NCBI GenBank assembly: GCA_026413225.1
Contig: CM048552.1
Span: 48,003,001 to 48,067,000, forward strand
Length of the DNA stretch: 64,000 nucleotides
DNA from: Otis tarda
Taxonomy: Eukaryota; Chordata; Aves; Otidiformes; Otididae
Reading direction: 5' to 3'
Positions 37,971 to 51,500 of the stretch are shown in pieces. Under the pieces are notes generated by a model that did not search any database, was not told the DNA's origin, and worked only from the letters and a program-made list of their open reading frames with translations. Both the position numbers and the translations under genes were made by a program. Numbering within the stretch: position 1 is the stretch's first letter; every line of letters starts with the position of its first letter.

Positions 37971-38906
37971 GAGAATGGTTTAGGTTGGAAGGGACCTTTA
38001 AAGATGTCTAGTTTCAACCTTCTCTGCCATGGGCAGGGACATATTCCCCTACATCATGTTGCTTAAAATCCCATCCAACCTGACCTTGAACACTACCAAA
38101 CACGAGGCATCCACAACTTCTCTAGGCAACATGTTACAGTGTTTGATCACCTTCGTAGTAAAAAATTATTCCTTATATCCAATCTAAATCTACCCTCTTT
38201 CAGTTTAAAACCATTGACCCTTGTCCTGTCTCTACAAACCTTGCTAAAAAAAAAACGTCTCTCCATCTTTCTCATTAGCCTCCCTTATTTACTGAAAGAA
38301 AACAGCAGGGTTTCCCCAGAGTCTTCTCTTCTTCAGGCTAAACAGCCCCAACCTTCTCAACTTTTATTCATAGAAGACTTGTTCCATCCTTTTGATCATT
38401 TTCGTGGTCCTCCTCTGGACCTACTTAGATAGACCTATGTCTTTCTTATACTCAAGATCCCAGAGCTGGAATGCAGTATGCCAGGTGGGGTGTCATGAGA
38501 GTGGAGCAGAGCAGAAGAATCACCTCCCTTGACCTGCTGACCACGCTTCTTTTTATGCAGCCCAGGATACGACTGGCTTTCTAGGCTGCAAGCACACATT
38601 GCTAACTCATGCCCAATTTTTCAGTCAACCAGTATCCCCAAGCCCTTCCCCACAGGGCTGCTCTCAATCAGTTCATCACCCAGTCTGTACTGATTTGGGG
38701 ATTGCCCTGACCCATGTGCAGGACCTTGCACTTAGCCTTGTGGAACTTCATGAGATTTGCATGGGCCCATACCTGAAGCATGTCAAGGTCCTCCTGGATG
38801 GTGTCCCTTCCTTCAAGCATGTCAACTGCACCACTCAGCTTGATGTCATCTGCAAACTTGTTGAGGATGCACTCAATTCCACCATCTATGTCATTAATAA
38901 AGACAC
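37971..38906 (-). mobile_element. Older CR1 LINE fragment
   Basis: Minus-strand CR1 of a related but more diverged copy. It starts at GAATGGTTTAGGTTGGAAGG and runs through the ORF2 C-terminus to the FADD region (complement at 38845-38856). The frame is broken many times, with an A-run insertion near 38248. The 5' truncation near 38906 abuts a perfect hairpin. Only about 200 bp separate it from the younger CR1 at 36321-37770, in the same orientation. Confidence 0.9.
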
Positions 38907-38920
38907 ATAGTCTTTATTAA
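38894..38920. repeat. Perfect 11-bp inverted repeat at CR1 5' junction
   Basis: TTAATAAAGAC (38894-38904) and GTCTTTATTAA (38910-38920) pair exactly around ACATA. The left arm is CR1 sequence and the right arm lies just past the end of CR1 homology. Confidence 0.8.
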
Positions 38921-41201
38921 TAAAGATCTATAGTCTCTTGGTGAATATCATTCTAGAGACATCATTATGTATTAAGTTTCCTGTGGAAAATCATGTCAGC
39001 TTCCATATTGTCAGTAGTCATAGTCTCATGATACCTATGACATGTGTGAACCAATTTAAGGCATAGACAGCTTAGGAAGCTGACTAGGACAGCAGAGTGC
39101 CAGGGACACAACTCATTCCTTATCTTACATCTGAGGTAAAATATCACTGGGAGAAAGCAGAAGGAAGAGTGTGCTGGTACAGTGAACTGCAGAGAACATT
39201 GATCAGTTTTGGCTTCAACTGTATTGGTGAGGCTGAGAAGGCAGAAGGAGAGCAGAAATAGAAGGATCAGACAACAACCACTTCTAATGCCTACTTGTAC
39301 AGCATAGACTCCGGTTCAAGTCCTTCCCTTCCAAGCTCCCTACCATTTAATTTTGCTTACACTGCTGACAAGTTTTGAGAAAGCTCCAGCTTTAGATAAA
39401 AGGTGCAAGCCTAAGGGAGATCGGACTTTAAGGGGACTTGTTACCAAGAGCAGGGAGCATGGTTGCCACCTACTGTTTGTGGTAACTGAAGCATCCTAAA
39501 AAGGTCACTGAAATCTTGTGAGTGGGCTGCAAAGTAGGTGATATTCCCCTTTCTGAAAGGATCAGAAAAAAAATGTACCAACGCATACTGTCTGGGCGAA
39601 TTATCTTGATATTTGGAGAGCATCTGTGGAAAGTAGCAACTATAACCACAATGTCTGTACATCGAAGCAGATAAATAAATCAGGGTTTTAATGCCTATTT
39701 TGGCAGCAGTTTTGAAGCAAAAAGCCTATTCTTAAAGGAGATAGAAGCAATTTGAAAAAGACAGGAAGCAGCCAAAGAAGTCTGAGGAAACTATAATAAA
39801 ACCTACTGGGGTATTTTTTCTCCACACGCTTATATGCCAAACCTTTTTTTAGGCAGTTTAACTATTGCCCAAGCAGTTTAGCTTAACTCGCCTAGTTGTA
39901 GTCCTAGTTTCACTTTCTGTAGTCAGAAAGAAGCAACAAAATATGACAGCTGAACTCATTTTCTAGGTTCCTCTCAAACAATCATATGCTTCTTTTTAGT
40001 GAAACTATTTTAAAATCATAGTCAGCCTTGACATAAATAACCTGCTGTGAATAGAGGTGCTTTAATCTGGAATGGAGAGAGCAAGTCTAATACTTTGTAA
40101 GGTTAACTGTTACAGGATACATTCTATAATGATTATAGGCTCTACTGTCTCATTTACTCACTCCATTGACTTGCATTCCCTGGCCTCCACCAAATGGCTC
40201 TGTGAAGGCTCTGCCTTTCTGGCTACAATTACTACCTGCGACAGATGAGAATTATCCCCGGACCTCCTTCTCCTTATCTCTCCCCAAGAACAGTTTATCA
40301 AGGAGTCCAGCTTCTCCATAAAAAAAAAAAACAGTGAAATGTGAATCTGCCCCGTCCTCGTAGTCTTCTGCCTCCTTCTCCTTTTCACGGAGACATAACC
40401 AGTCTATGGGGAAAATGTGCCTTTGTGATTTAACCTAGTCATTACTTTTAGCAGAGTTATTTAAACGCTAGAATTTAGATTTCAGTCATTAAACACCAGA
40501 ATTAGAAGTCATAGGAAAGATGATTGCCCAATTTGAGATAACTCAAAGAGTTTTACATGTTAGAAAGTGCTGGATCTTGCATATTAGGTCGAATCAACTC
40601 CTCTAAGGCAGCAGAAGTTGCAAAGTGCTGACACCTAAGCAGTTGTGAATACTTTGGTGTGAGTGGGTTGGTGCATTACACAAGCAGCCAGGGTTAAGTA
40701 AGCTTTAAATCAACTATGCTAAATGAAGGGAGGAGTATCAAAAGGATTTTCAAATACACTTTTCATATTGGCATCCAACATATCCTTTGGGCTTAATCAC
40801 CCAGTGGAATTCTAGATCCTAGTCTAATGGGATTGTTGTAGTTTTCTGTCGGTATTTCCACTGTGATTCAGCTTGTTAATTATCTTCTGCTGCATAAACT
40901 AAAAAGAAAAAACCTTTTATTATTAAGAAAAAATAAAGACTGCAGCTCTGAAAGCTGTTAGATTTTTCTGAGTTGAAATTAAAATTATTTCATTTTTGCA
41001 TCTGAAATGAAAGTTCAAGTTTACATTTATGAAGAAAAGAACAGATTCTTCAGTCATGACTTGCAAATGGCAACCAAGTAATATAGTTATAAACTCAAAC
41101 TAAGATAAAAATTAAAAAATGGAAATATTACAAACTTAGTTATCAATGAAGGAATCTTATTCATAATTTCATTAGCACCTCCTAAGATAAGTATATTGTA
41201 C

Positions 41202-41550
41202 CAGCAACTCTCAAACTGTGATCTCTGCAGTACCAGTATTCTGCAAAGCCAAGGCAATTGCTCAGTTGTACCATTTGTTTTAGTATACTTAATCTTAGTC
41301 ATTTAAGGTACATTTAAAATGAAACAAATCTGGGCTCCTTACTTCAGAAATAGTGCCGTATAAAGTAAGATTAATCTCCTTGCTCTACTGTACAATAGGC
41401 TTCTGACTTTGGCTTCCTCTGATCAGCTGAAAACATGCAAAAAAAACCCCGGTAACTCAGCAAGATGAGGATCTTTACTTCTTGCAAATCACACAGGATT
41501 TAGAACAGTTGTTCCCAATTTGCAGTCAGTGATCTGCAAAGCACACACCA
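41202..41550 (+). mobile_element. Possible ancient hAT (Charlie-like) DNA transposon remnants
   Basis: CAGCAACTCTCAAACTGTG at 41202-41220 and CAGTTGTTCCCAATTTGCAG at 41506-41525 both resemble the terminal sequences of old hAT-Charlie elements. Each is followed by a short GATCT..TGCA segment. They are in the same orientation, so they are not a simple terminal inverted pair, and decay is heavy. This is a low-confidence visual match. Confidence 0.25.
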
Positions 41551-41582
41551 GACATGTGGTATAACTTCCTTTCCTTCTAACT

Positions 41583-41624
41583 ATTAAATCACATTAAATC
41601 ACATTAAATGACATTAAATGACAG
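41583..41624 (+). repeat. 10-bp tandem repeat, about four copies
   Basis: The unit ATTAAATCAC/ATTAAATGAC repeats with period 10. The first copies carry C and the later copies G at the eighth position. The array then decays into ACAGTAAGG. Confidence 0.9.
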
Positions 41625-44407
41625 TAAGGAATAGAGAAAATACTTTCCCAATATTATTTTTTCCATATAAACACATGCTACACTGCCATAGATTTGTTGT
41701 TTAACTGGAGAAGGATGTGGTCTACAAGTCATATTCCCTTTTAAGTATGATACATTACACAGAATTATTGTCAAAATCTGACTCATGTTATGCAGTGTAG
41801 CACGACAGAACACCTATATGGGTATTCTTATATCAATGAGATCAGCTGAGCACTGTTTGTGTATCATAGCTCCCACTGATTTCATGCAGACTTTGACATT
41901 CGCAGAGAATGCAAGGTGGATAGCTAGCATGCAGGAGGATCCCTTCAAGTATCCTCAATATGGAAGCAGTCAATCACAGTAATGTTGCCTGATTGTAATA
42001 AATTTTGGCTTGTGGATATCTCAATAAATAGCCTCATTTCTTTCTTCATATTTGAGTTTGAAAGGAGAAGCACAGATTTTGTCTGTCTTAGAAGGATAGG
42101 TGGCTAGAACGTTTTGTAAAGCAGAAATAAAAATGACACTACTTTCTCTAGAACCATTTAGTGGACCTAACTTAAGTATAAAAAATGTGTAGCTTTATGA
42201 GAAAACAACCCATCCACTTTAATAAGTGGGTCATTAAACTGAATATTACTATTACTCATTCTTTATTTGTTCTGTGTACTGTGCACAACACAGTGAGTGT
42301 GAGTGTGGCACAGAGAGGTGTTCTTCAGCAAGTTTGGTATAATTCATGTGTTACAGCTACCATTTGATCAAGCAGCAGTTTTTATTATCATCAACTTGTG
42401 ATTGAGAATATGCAGTCAGAAGCTTTTTAAAAATTGCATTTATGTTAGAATCACCTTGAGATTTAGAGTGTTACCTGGAACAAGAACCACTTAGGGTTAG
42501 GAACATATTACCAGACTTAGTCTTCTTGTCAGAATCTGCTTAAGCAGTATGTGACTGGAAACTTTATTGAAATTGACTGTCTAAAGAAAGTTTTCATGGG
42601 CATCCATAAATAATCAGTACTAGAAGTGCTGGTTTACCCTTGCTTTAAGATGATCATAGTGGCACCTATTATGTATACCCTGGTTTATCACTATACAAAA
42701 AGAGAGAAGAAAACATAGCATAACTAAGTCAAGAATGTCTGGTGAAAGCTATTTACTGGCAGCATCTTTGCATAACATTTCTCTATACTTTCATTTTCAT
42801 AGAAAGCATCCTTATTTAAATAAAGGCTTTATGCTGATACATATTCAACATGTTACAGAAGTCTGAATTCATCTGTACATAGACAGATATTAATGGAAAA
42901 ATAACCCTATGCTGCCTAATAGGCAATTTACTGAGAGCAAGACTGGTGCAGCGATTCAGTTTTCAGAAGGTTAGAAATATCTATTTGTAAATTAGTGGCA
43001 GGATTATTAAATTCCAGCACTTGCTGAGCAAGTTTGGGGAAGCAATTCAACTGGTCAGTTTTGTTGGCTAGATACTATGATCAGGAGTGCCCTATTTAAC
43101 ACTTACTCAGCACATAATTGAATCAGGGGTTTGATTTCCTCATGTAAATACATGAATGACACAGGCCTACTTTTATGTGCCAAAAAACTATTTTTATGCT
43201 GATCTATTTTTCAGTCCATGATACATCACCTTCTAAACTCTTCAGTGGCTGGAACTGCCCACCACATGTAGTTCACATAACTCCCTTTTCAGCTGGGGCC
43301 CTACACAGCTTCTCTCTGTCTACTTGTCTGAACTCATCTCCTATTGCTTTTTCCTACAGCTTTGTCTTTGTGGTCAGTCTCTTTTCCTCTGTGAGATGAA
43401 CTGCCTTGACTCAGCATATCCCTCACCCAGCCCTTATCACCACACCGTTTCCTTCTTTCTGCTTAGACACTGTAGCTTAAAATATTAGCTTCCATTGTGA
43501 CTGTAGGAACTGGCTTAAATGGACCTACTCAGGGTATTTCTATCTTGTACAACTGCAGTGCTGATTTTGGAATGAACTGAATTCCTCAGCATAATTAGCC
43601 TGAAGGTGGCCTCATATTAGTGTTGCTGCAATGTCTATATAGAGAAATCATCCCCGTGTTGATAAATGCCTCACTTTGATTTATATGATATTTCATTCTT
43701 TTAGAAATTTTTGTTTCTTTTTTTTTCTTTCAAGAGCTGATATCATTATAACTCAGATAGCAATGAAGGAGATTATTTTTACCATACATTTTGTTTGAAA
43801 GCTGAAGAACTGAGCTTTAGGAGTCTCACTTTTCAAATGCCTGATTCATTATCATTTCTACACTCACAGATAAGTGTTGCAGTGTTTTATAACTATTACT
43901 CCAAGTACAACTCTTTTCTGGGAAGTGATCTGAAGAAATTTTCTTTAGGTGGCCACAGGTGTTTTAGAATCTGAGCATCAGTATGCACTGAAGTGAACCT
44001 TAAAAGTACAAGCTAACTTTAAATGGACTGTAAGCATGCTGAACAACTTTGAAAGTGCATGATGCATTCTCCAACCATTAATCATCTTATCCTTCTGTAG
44101 CCTTTAGGAGAATAATAATCAGAATAATCCATTATGTCAAACTATTAAATTCCGTTTCCTTAAAAAGGTTTTTTTGATCTCTCATGCCAGATTCTGACTA
44201 TGTTTGCACTAATATCTCTATGAAGAATGTCACTTGAGTCAGGAGATTAACATTGCATTTACACCAGTTGAAATCAGAGAAATGTTTGCAAATGGATCAA
44301 GACAACATGTATTTTTCCTAGCTTCAGGATAAAATTTAATCCATTCAGTTGTAAGATTTTAGATTTGTTTTGTAGGTGAGTTTTTTGGACAGAACTGGAA
44401 ATGTACT

Positions 44408-45540
44408 TGTTCTGGTTTTGTTTAGTAAGGGGGGGCCTAAGGTGGTAGCTTCTGCAGGAAACTGCTAGAAGTCGCTCCCCTTTGTTTAGTGGACTCAGCT
44501 GGGCCTAGGGCAGACCTGCTGCTGGCTAAGGCCAAGCCAATTGGATTAGCAGAATGTCCCATGATAACGCCTCTGCGATAATGTATTTAAGAGGGGAAAA
44601 CAGGAAAAAAAAAAAGGGAGAAGATGTGAAGCAGTTGAGCAGAGGCAGAGAGGGGGAGGCGTGAGTCTTGTGGGCCTTGCAGGCCTCACCCTCTGGCCCC
44701 CCGCCGGGCAGCCGACTGGGCCGAACTAGGCCCAGCCCGGCCGCAAGAAGTAGAGAGGAGATGAGATGTGAATAAGATGTAAAAAGGACCCTGAGAGGCA
44801 TCTGCCAGCCTGTTGTGAGGAACGGCTGCAGACGCCAAGGTCAGTGAAGAAGGAGGGGGGAGAAGTAATGCTGCTCCTGGCCAAGATTCCTCTGCACCCT
44901 GTGGTGAAGAGCATGGTGGAGCAGGTTGTCCCCCTGCAGCCCACAGAGGCCCATGGAGGGGCAGAGATTCACCTGCAGCCCGTGGAGGACCCCACACTGG
45001 AGCAGGTGGCGGCCTGAAGGAGGCTGTGGCCCATGGAGAGCCCACTGGGGCAGCTGTTCTGGAGGCACCCCGTGGAAGATATGACCCACGCCGGAGCAGT
45101 TTCACGAAGGACTGTGGCCAGTGGGAGGAACCCCATGATGGAGCAGGGGAGGGAGCAGAGGAGTTCTTCCCCTGACTGTGACGCACAGGCATGAAACAAC
45201 GTGTGATGAACTGACCGCGACCCCCATTCCCTCTTCCCCTACCTTGTGCAGCTCGGGGGGGGAAGGTGGTAGAGATAATGTTAAGCCCTGGAAGAGAGAC
45301 GGGTGGGGGGAGGTTATCTTGTTCCCTGTCTCATTCTCCTGCTAATTTTAGAAATAAATGAATAGTTTTCCCCAAGTCAAGTCTGTTTTGCCCATGATGG
45401 TAATTTTAAGGATTTCTCCCTGTCCTTATCTCAAACCTCTAGCTGTTTTTCTTATATCATCTCCCCCTATTCTCTCGGAGGGTGGGGGGAGTGAGAGAGA
45501 GACTGCGTAGTCTGGTCCCGATCGGGGCTGAACTTCAACA
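44408..45540 (+). mobile_element. Solo LTR flanked by GTACT target-site duplication
   Basis: Begins TGTTCTGGTTTTG and ends GAACTTCAACA. It is bounded by exact 5-bp direct repeats, GTACT at 44403-44407 and 45541-45545. It aligns end to end with 3357-4482, including the TATA-like TATTTAAG (44584-44591), the leader repeat block (about 44870-45140) and AATAAA at 45353-45358. It lacks a short segment of its sister (the GAATTTTTCTTGTGAGA stretch near 3740). No internal retroviral genes flank it. The 168- and 91-codon minus-strand open frames across it are GC-rich shadows, not genes. Confidence 0.95.
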
Positions 45541-45545
45541 GTACT

Positions 45546-48500
45546 GAAATTACCTTCCTTGAAGTGTAGCCCTTCTGTGGATTTATTCAAACTCCGGATA
45601 ATCAAATCTTGAAGAGACCTTTTCAGAGAGCATGTTTGAAATAGGCAATTGTTCTTTCCTTAAACTTTGTGGAAGCATTTGAAAATGTTCATTTTTATTT
45701 TCTGTGGTGCATAATTGAGATGGACTGCAAATGACACTATTTGGTAAAACAGTTAAATTACCTTGATTTTTTTCAAGTATTTTCCACATGGAGTGTCAAT
45801 AAGATTAACGTTAATAGAGCTAATTTTTTAAATGTGAAAAACTGGCACACATTCTTTTTCTATTGATGTCAGTTGGACACTTTATATTGCAGGATATAGG
45901 AACACTCAAACACACTGGTGACAGTACAGAGCACTTTCATGTCACCGCCTGTCACATCCTGTTCAAATGATTTCTACAGCAGAAAGATGACTGTAAGAAG
46001 GGAGAATGGTGGAGACCATCTTTTATTAATGTTATTCCTCACAATCTTGGCAACTGGCTTTCTGTCTTCCCTGTGGTAACAACTGGCGTTTTGAAAGCTG
46101 CTTATTCACAGGTATAATTGTCTTGGGACTGTTTTAAAACCAGAAAAGGGAGGAGGGAAAAAAAAAAGTGTTCAGAGATGCAAACCGCTTTTTGCAACAT
46201 TCCCTGGAGTAATTAGTCACTCAGTGAAACAGTCTGCAACACAGAGCAGCATTTTGTCTTGAATGAATTTTAGAAGTGGAAAATATAAGTTGCTTAAGAG
46301 GCCACTGCTGAGTTTAATATTCTCAAAATTAAAAACTGTGTCTGACAATGAAGATGTAGGAGTGCTCTGGCAAGATACAACCACGTGGCCAGCTGTGGAT
46401 AGCCCTGCATGTGGTATTTGCATTCCCCTGGCCAGAAGCAAGCCAGCTGTGGCAGGGAAGCCACGCAGCCTTCTTGCAGAAGGCAAATTAAATCAAATGT
46501 AGTACTTTGCTAACATGACTGTACAGCTTTTGGACCAGAGGTTTTTTATTGTTTTTAGGTTTGGGGTTTTTTCACACTTGATTTGCTGGGTGCGTAGGCA
46601 GATAAACTTGACTTTGCCTGGACATGTCCCTGTAGCATAACTGAAATGAGGCAGAAGTCCTGTGGGAAAAAAAGGATGTGATCATTTAACTTAAGCCTGT
46701 ATTATAATCACATGCATAAAGGGCTGAATTAATGTTGAGCAGGCAATTTTAATATTGGCGTTCTCCAACTTTTTTGAAATGATGATGTCGCAATTTTAAT
46801 AAAGTTCTTTTAATATCTTGTATGTATAATCTCACACACCTATATAACTGAAAGTTCTTTTTATCACTTTAATTGTCTAATGCTTTAAAAATTCCTATTA
46901 AATTTTTGGCTTTCCTATGAATTTGAAGCAACGGTCCAAAGAATACCATTAATTACTTGTTATGTAAAAAGAGCTTACTTCCATCTGTCGACTTTAAATG
47001 AGATACCTGAAAATATCCGTGATTGTCCTTTGATTCTCAATTTTGGAGAAAAGATGAAAGAGGAAGGCCTACTTTCACAACTAACTGAATTTGTGGAATT
47101 GTAACATTCCAATTCCTTCCAAAGAAAATATGATTTTTTTCCTGTTACTCCCAGTAATTATTATTACCTACTCCTAACTCTGCTGTGTCAGTTACTATCC
47201 CAATATAATGGCATTGCTGAAATTGAACTTGCTACTCTAGATGTCATACTATTGTCATGTATTATGCATCTATAATATTTGCATTAGTATTTTCTACTTA
47301 TTTTAATGCAGCTAGAGTATTTACTTTTAGAATATTTAATTTATACAGCTGGAAGTAGAATTTTTGCTTGACTAAAATATTTTTATAAGCAGTTACAATT
47401 TTTGGAGTCCCATTAATGCCTATAATCTTTCTTTCTGTTGTACTTCCTTTTGAACTGGCAACATGGAATTCCAAATCCCCTTTACTTTCAAATGCAATTA
47501 AAATTTAAGTGTTTCATATCTTGTTTGTAAAATCCTTTCAGAAGTCCTAGTTAGCTTCTCTGTGCTATGCAGTGCCACACATTATGGATCACTTGCAAAT
47601 TTGTCTACTCTCTTTGTTCAATTCTGCTTCACACTGTTATTGAATGTGTAAAGTATCTCACAGCAAGCAACTTCAGAATATTTATTTTGGATTAAAAAAA
47701 TAATAATATTAATTCCTAATATATGCTAGACACTCATGAAACATTCATCAAAAGGTCCTAGTGAGGTTATTCCTTACCCAAGTTGCCATATGAATAAAAA
47801 GCAGAAACATCTGTCCAAGAATGTGAAATAAACACAGAGGTGGAAAACAACAGTGGAAAAGAATGAAGGCAAAATGCTGCTTGACAGTGGTAGGCAGGCA
47901 AAGTACAATGGAGTCCTGCAGAGCTTTTAAAATGACAATGAGACGTGTAAAGCTGAGGGTATAACCAAAATATTAAAATGAAGTGAATAACAGACACAGA
48001 AGAGGAATTCAATACCTTAAGCAATTTTCAGGATTAGCCACCTTTATGTAGCATTATGTATGTTTATTAAAGATGGGAAGAAGACATAAACTGAACACAG
48101 CTTTACCTTTCATTATTTGATCATTTTTAGTTTAGTAGTCTCTCATCATAGCCCAACCTTTCTGTGTCTTTATTTTTGTTCTTTCACAGCTCCAATATCA
48201 GTGTCAGATTTGCAGCAGCAGAGAGGGATGGAATGAGGAGATGGGCTTGTAACCTTTCATTAGCACCATGAGGAACATCAATCTTAATAGATACCTTTTA
48301 GAATATCTCTTAAATGAATATTTGGGAATATATGCAATACATTCCATATAGTCTACTACACATCAATGCTCTGCACATGGAGATTTTTGCTTAAATTATC
48401 TGATTTCTGAAAGAAATGTGGTATATTTTACTCTTTTTTTTTTAAATTTAACCCAGAATTTTTGCTATTAGTAGTTTTAATTGATTGCTTCAACACTAAC

Positions 48501-51500
48501 ATTAGTTTTCTTGACCATTATTGTAAATATGCAGAGAATGTAACAGGGGCAGTACAGAATCCTGTCTGAGGACAGAAAATCCTATGGGTTTACCCATCAT
48601 ACTGTGAAGAAAAATAGTGGAAAAAAAAAGGCTCTGCACTCCAAACTAAGTAAATATATCTTCTGTGCTTTAAGGATTGTCAAGCTGGCCCCTACTGACA
48701 TGTCAAAATGTGTTAGTTTCAGCAAGAAAATATACTACATGAAAGGTCAAGTCACAGACAATTCAACTCAAGAATCAGTAATGAGTGAACCTAAACAGTC
48801 ATCAGATCCCAGCAAGTCGTCAGGGGAAAGGTTATCAGTCCAAGCGCAGGAGCACACCATTGGTTTAGAGTGAAACTCTTAAACAAATGACTTTTCCATT
48901 CTAAATGTTTTCTTAATTGTGTGGCAATAGTTACTCAAGAGGATGTTAAGACTGGAAAATATGAAAACAGCAACTGAAATGTAGAAGCAAGAATGAGAGA
49001 AGGGCATGAAAAACTTTTACAAAGAGGCATTCTTTCCTTCCTTATTAGTAAAGTATAGCTAAGTCTCATATTTAACTCCTCAAATGAGTACACCAGATTT
49101 GGCAAGGAAAATAGCTGTAAGTAAATTTATTTCTAAGTCTGAGAGGTGGTGAGCATATTCTAATACATTTCAGTGATGATGTGTTTCCTTCTACACTTTC
49201 TTTTTTAGCCATACTTATTTCCATACCTATTTTAGATAATGTGGGGTGCTTGTGTGATCTCAATAATACCCTCCATTTTCTCAGCGCAGAACTCAGATCC
49301 AGATCCAGCTCAGCTCAGTTCAAGCAATCAAATTACTTATAACAGGAGTGCTGTTACCGTGTGCTTCCTGGAGTCAATGGAGAATGATGGGTCCTGCAAG
49401 GTTCATCTCCCACTACAACACTATAAATGCCTCACTATATGTCTCCCTCTGTGAACTCTAAGGACTCTAGGGAAACTGGACTCCTAATTTAGGTGTCTGA
49501 GTTAGGTTGGACAAATCTTGCCTTAGGCCCAGAGTTTTGGTGCCTGCATTGAACTGCACTCAGATGTTTCAAGTAGCCTAAATTTGTTTATACAGTATTT
49601 TGCACTGAAGAAACTTGTCTATGTAGGGTATTTACCCTTTAAGTGACTAAAAACTTAGACAAAAAAAAAGTAATAGCATCCCTATATTAGAGGTGAGGAA
49701 CTCAGTTAAAAAGACTGAAGGACTGACTCAGGAGAACTTCTCCCCTGGTTTTGGGAGGACTTCAGTTCTTTGCCCAATGTCAGTCAAAACTGTGGATCAG
49801 AAGGAGAAGTCTGAGGCATGAACTTGTGACTCTTCCACCTTGTTCTTTAAGCACAACACCAACCTTTAAACTGTGGAGAGCAAAACAGAAATTCTGCAAT
49901 ATCAGCTTTTTTACAGTGCTGGCAACCTTACTGTACATTTTCTGTTTGCAGTGGAGCGTTTTAATCACAGTGCAAGGGCTATGGCTGTAATTCTTCCCAT
50001 TGCCTTCTACTGTTAAATAAAAGATACAGTTGTTGCTGACGTGAATCAAAAGCAGTTACTATGAAAAGTTATTACTTCATGAATGGTAATGTAAAGATAA
50101 TTCTATCTTCAATATTTATATGAACATTGTTGAAATAGATTATTGATTATCCTTTACTGAAAGTCACTTGACTTGTAATTATGATTTACATTTATACAAA
50201 TGTAAACGGAACTAAGCTTCCAGCTATCTACCATGCGCAGCATTGCTAGGGCTAATTGGTGTATTCTGGGAACTGAGCTGTGTTAGCTGGCACTTCAAAG
50301 CTCCCTGTGCGAGACTTACATGAACTGGAAGTCTTGTTTCCTCATGTCTGGTGCGGCAGCTTCTGCCTCTGGTTGTGGTACTAATACCTGCTGTAATCAC
50401 ACTAACAACAGCTCTCTTGTGCCTAACTTTGACTGGAACAAACCACATATCTTTCCAAAATAATAATATGTTTATTTATAGGGTCTTTGTTTTATGAAGT
50501 GTATAACAAGCAAGTTCCTACTTATGATTTCTGAAAGGAAGATAGACTTAAACTGTAATTCTAGTAAAAACTTCCAGTATCCTTTTATTTTGATTATTGG
50601 GTTTTTTTGAGTAATCATTGGTTGTTCAGCAATTGCTCATTGGCTGAGCAAATTCTGACTCTCTTCTAGGTAAAATAAATCATTCTCAATGAACTCCTAA
50701 GAACAAAGTAAAATGAAAGCTTCACTAATTAATTCATACCTGTCTATTCTTGATAGTTTTGGTTCATTCCTCTCATCAGATGTACTGCAAAATTCTGGAC
50801 TAGAGTATCCAAAATATTAAAAGCTGTTTTATTTGCTGTTTCTTGAACACAGCCTATCTACTCTCAGTGTCTGTAGAAACAATTTCCTTTTTAAGAATAT
50901 GTAATCGCTGAGTCCAAAAGGCCAGATACCTTTCCAGCTATGCAGGACTTTGAATATGAGGAAGTCCTAATTCCCAAGGAGTATAAAGGCTTCCCTAAAT
51001 GCTGATTACATAATATCACTTTGTGTTAACCCTGAAGTACAAAATTACAGACAGAGCTATCTCTGCAAAAGGACCTGGGTATTACAATATCTCCCTGCAC
51101 TTTTAAGTACAGGATATTCATCCACAAAACCCCAGCTTGGCTACTCACTAAACCACAGGAGCAGTCACATTCTGCTGCTGTCTGAGTCTGGAGTGCTTAG
51201 GTTCACAAAGGAGCCTCAGATATCACAGCACAGACTGGTTCTATGCTTTAATAATTGATTATCTGATAGACTTACAGCATTCAGGTAGGGCAATTTCTTC
51301 CTTTGCACAGCATGACACTCACATTGCAAAGCAGAGGATGTCTAAAATACAGACAAAAGATGCTTTGCTCACCTATGGGATTTAGGTGCCTCTTGTAAGT
51401 AAGACTTAGTGGTTAAACAGCATTTATCAATAGTGGATACATTGGATTCAGATATCATTTCAGAGTCTTATACAAAGTGTTGCACAGGCTAGAAATTAGC

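Larger units (their letters stand above)
38921..44407. other. Unique AT-rich non-coding DNA
   Basis: No gene is supported. Open frames are at most 76 codons without motifs. A 10-bp tandem repeat at 41583-41624 and two faint hAT-like segments near 41202 and 41506 are listed separately. Confidence 0.55.

Noticed and set aside
44526..45199. Minus-strand open frames up to 168 codons
   Set aside because: Same explanation as in the sister LTR. The frame is not conserved between the two copies as a protein.
48604..48873. 89-codon Lys/Ser-rich plus-strand open frame
   Set aside because: No known motif, no Kozak or promoter context and no flanking splice signals that I could support. The length is unremarkable for chance in 64 kb.
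50221..50460. GC-richer segment with ATGCGCA (NRF1 half-site-like), considered as a promoter
   Set aside because: Only one half-site, few CpGs and no transcript evidence in sequence.
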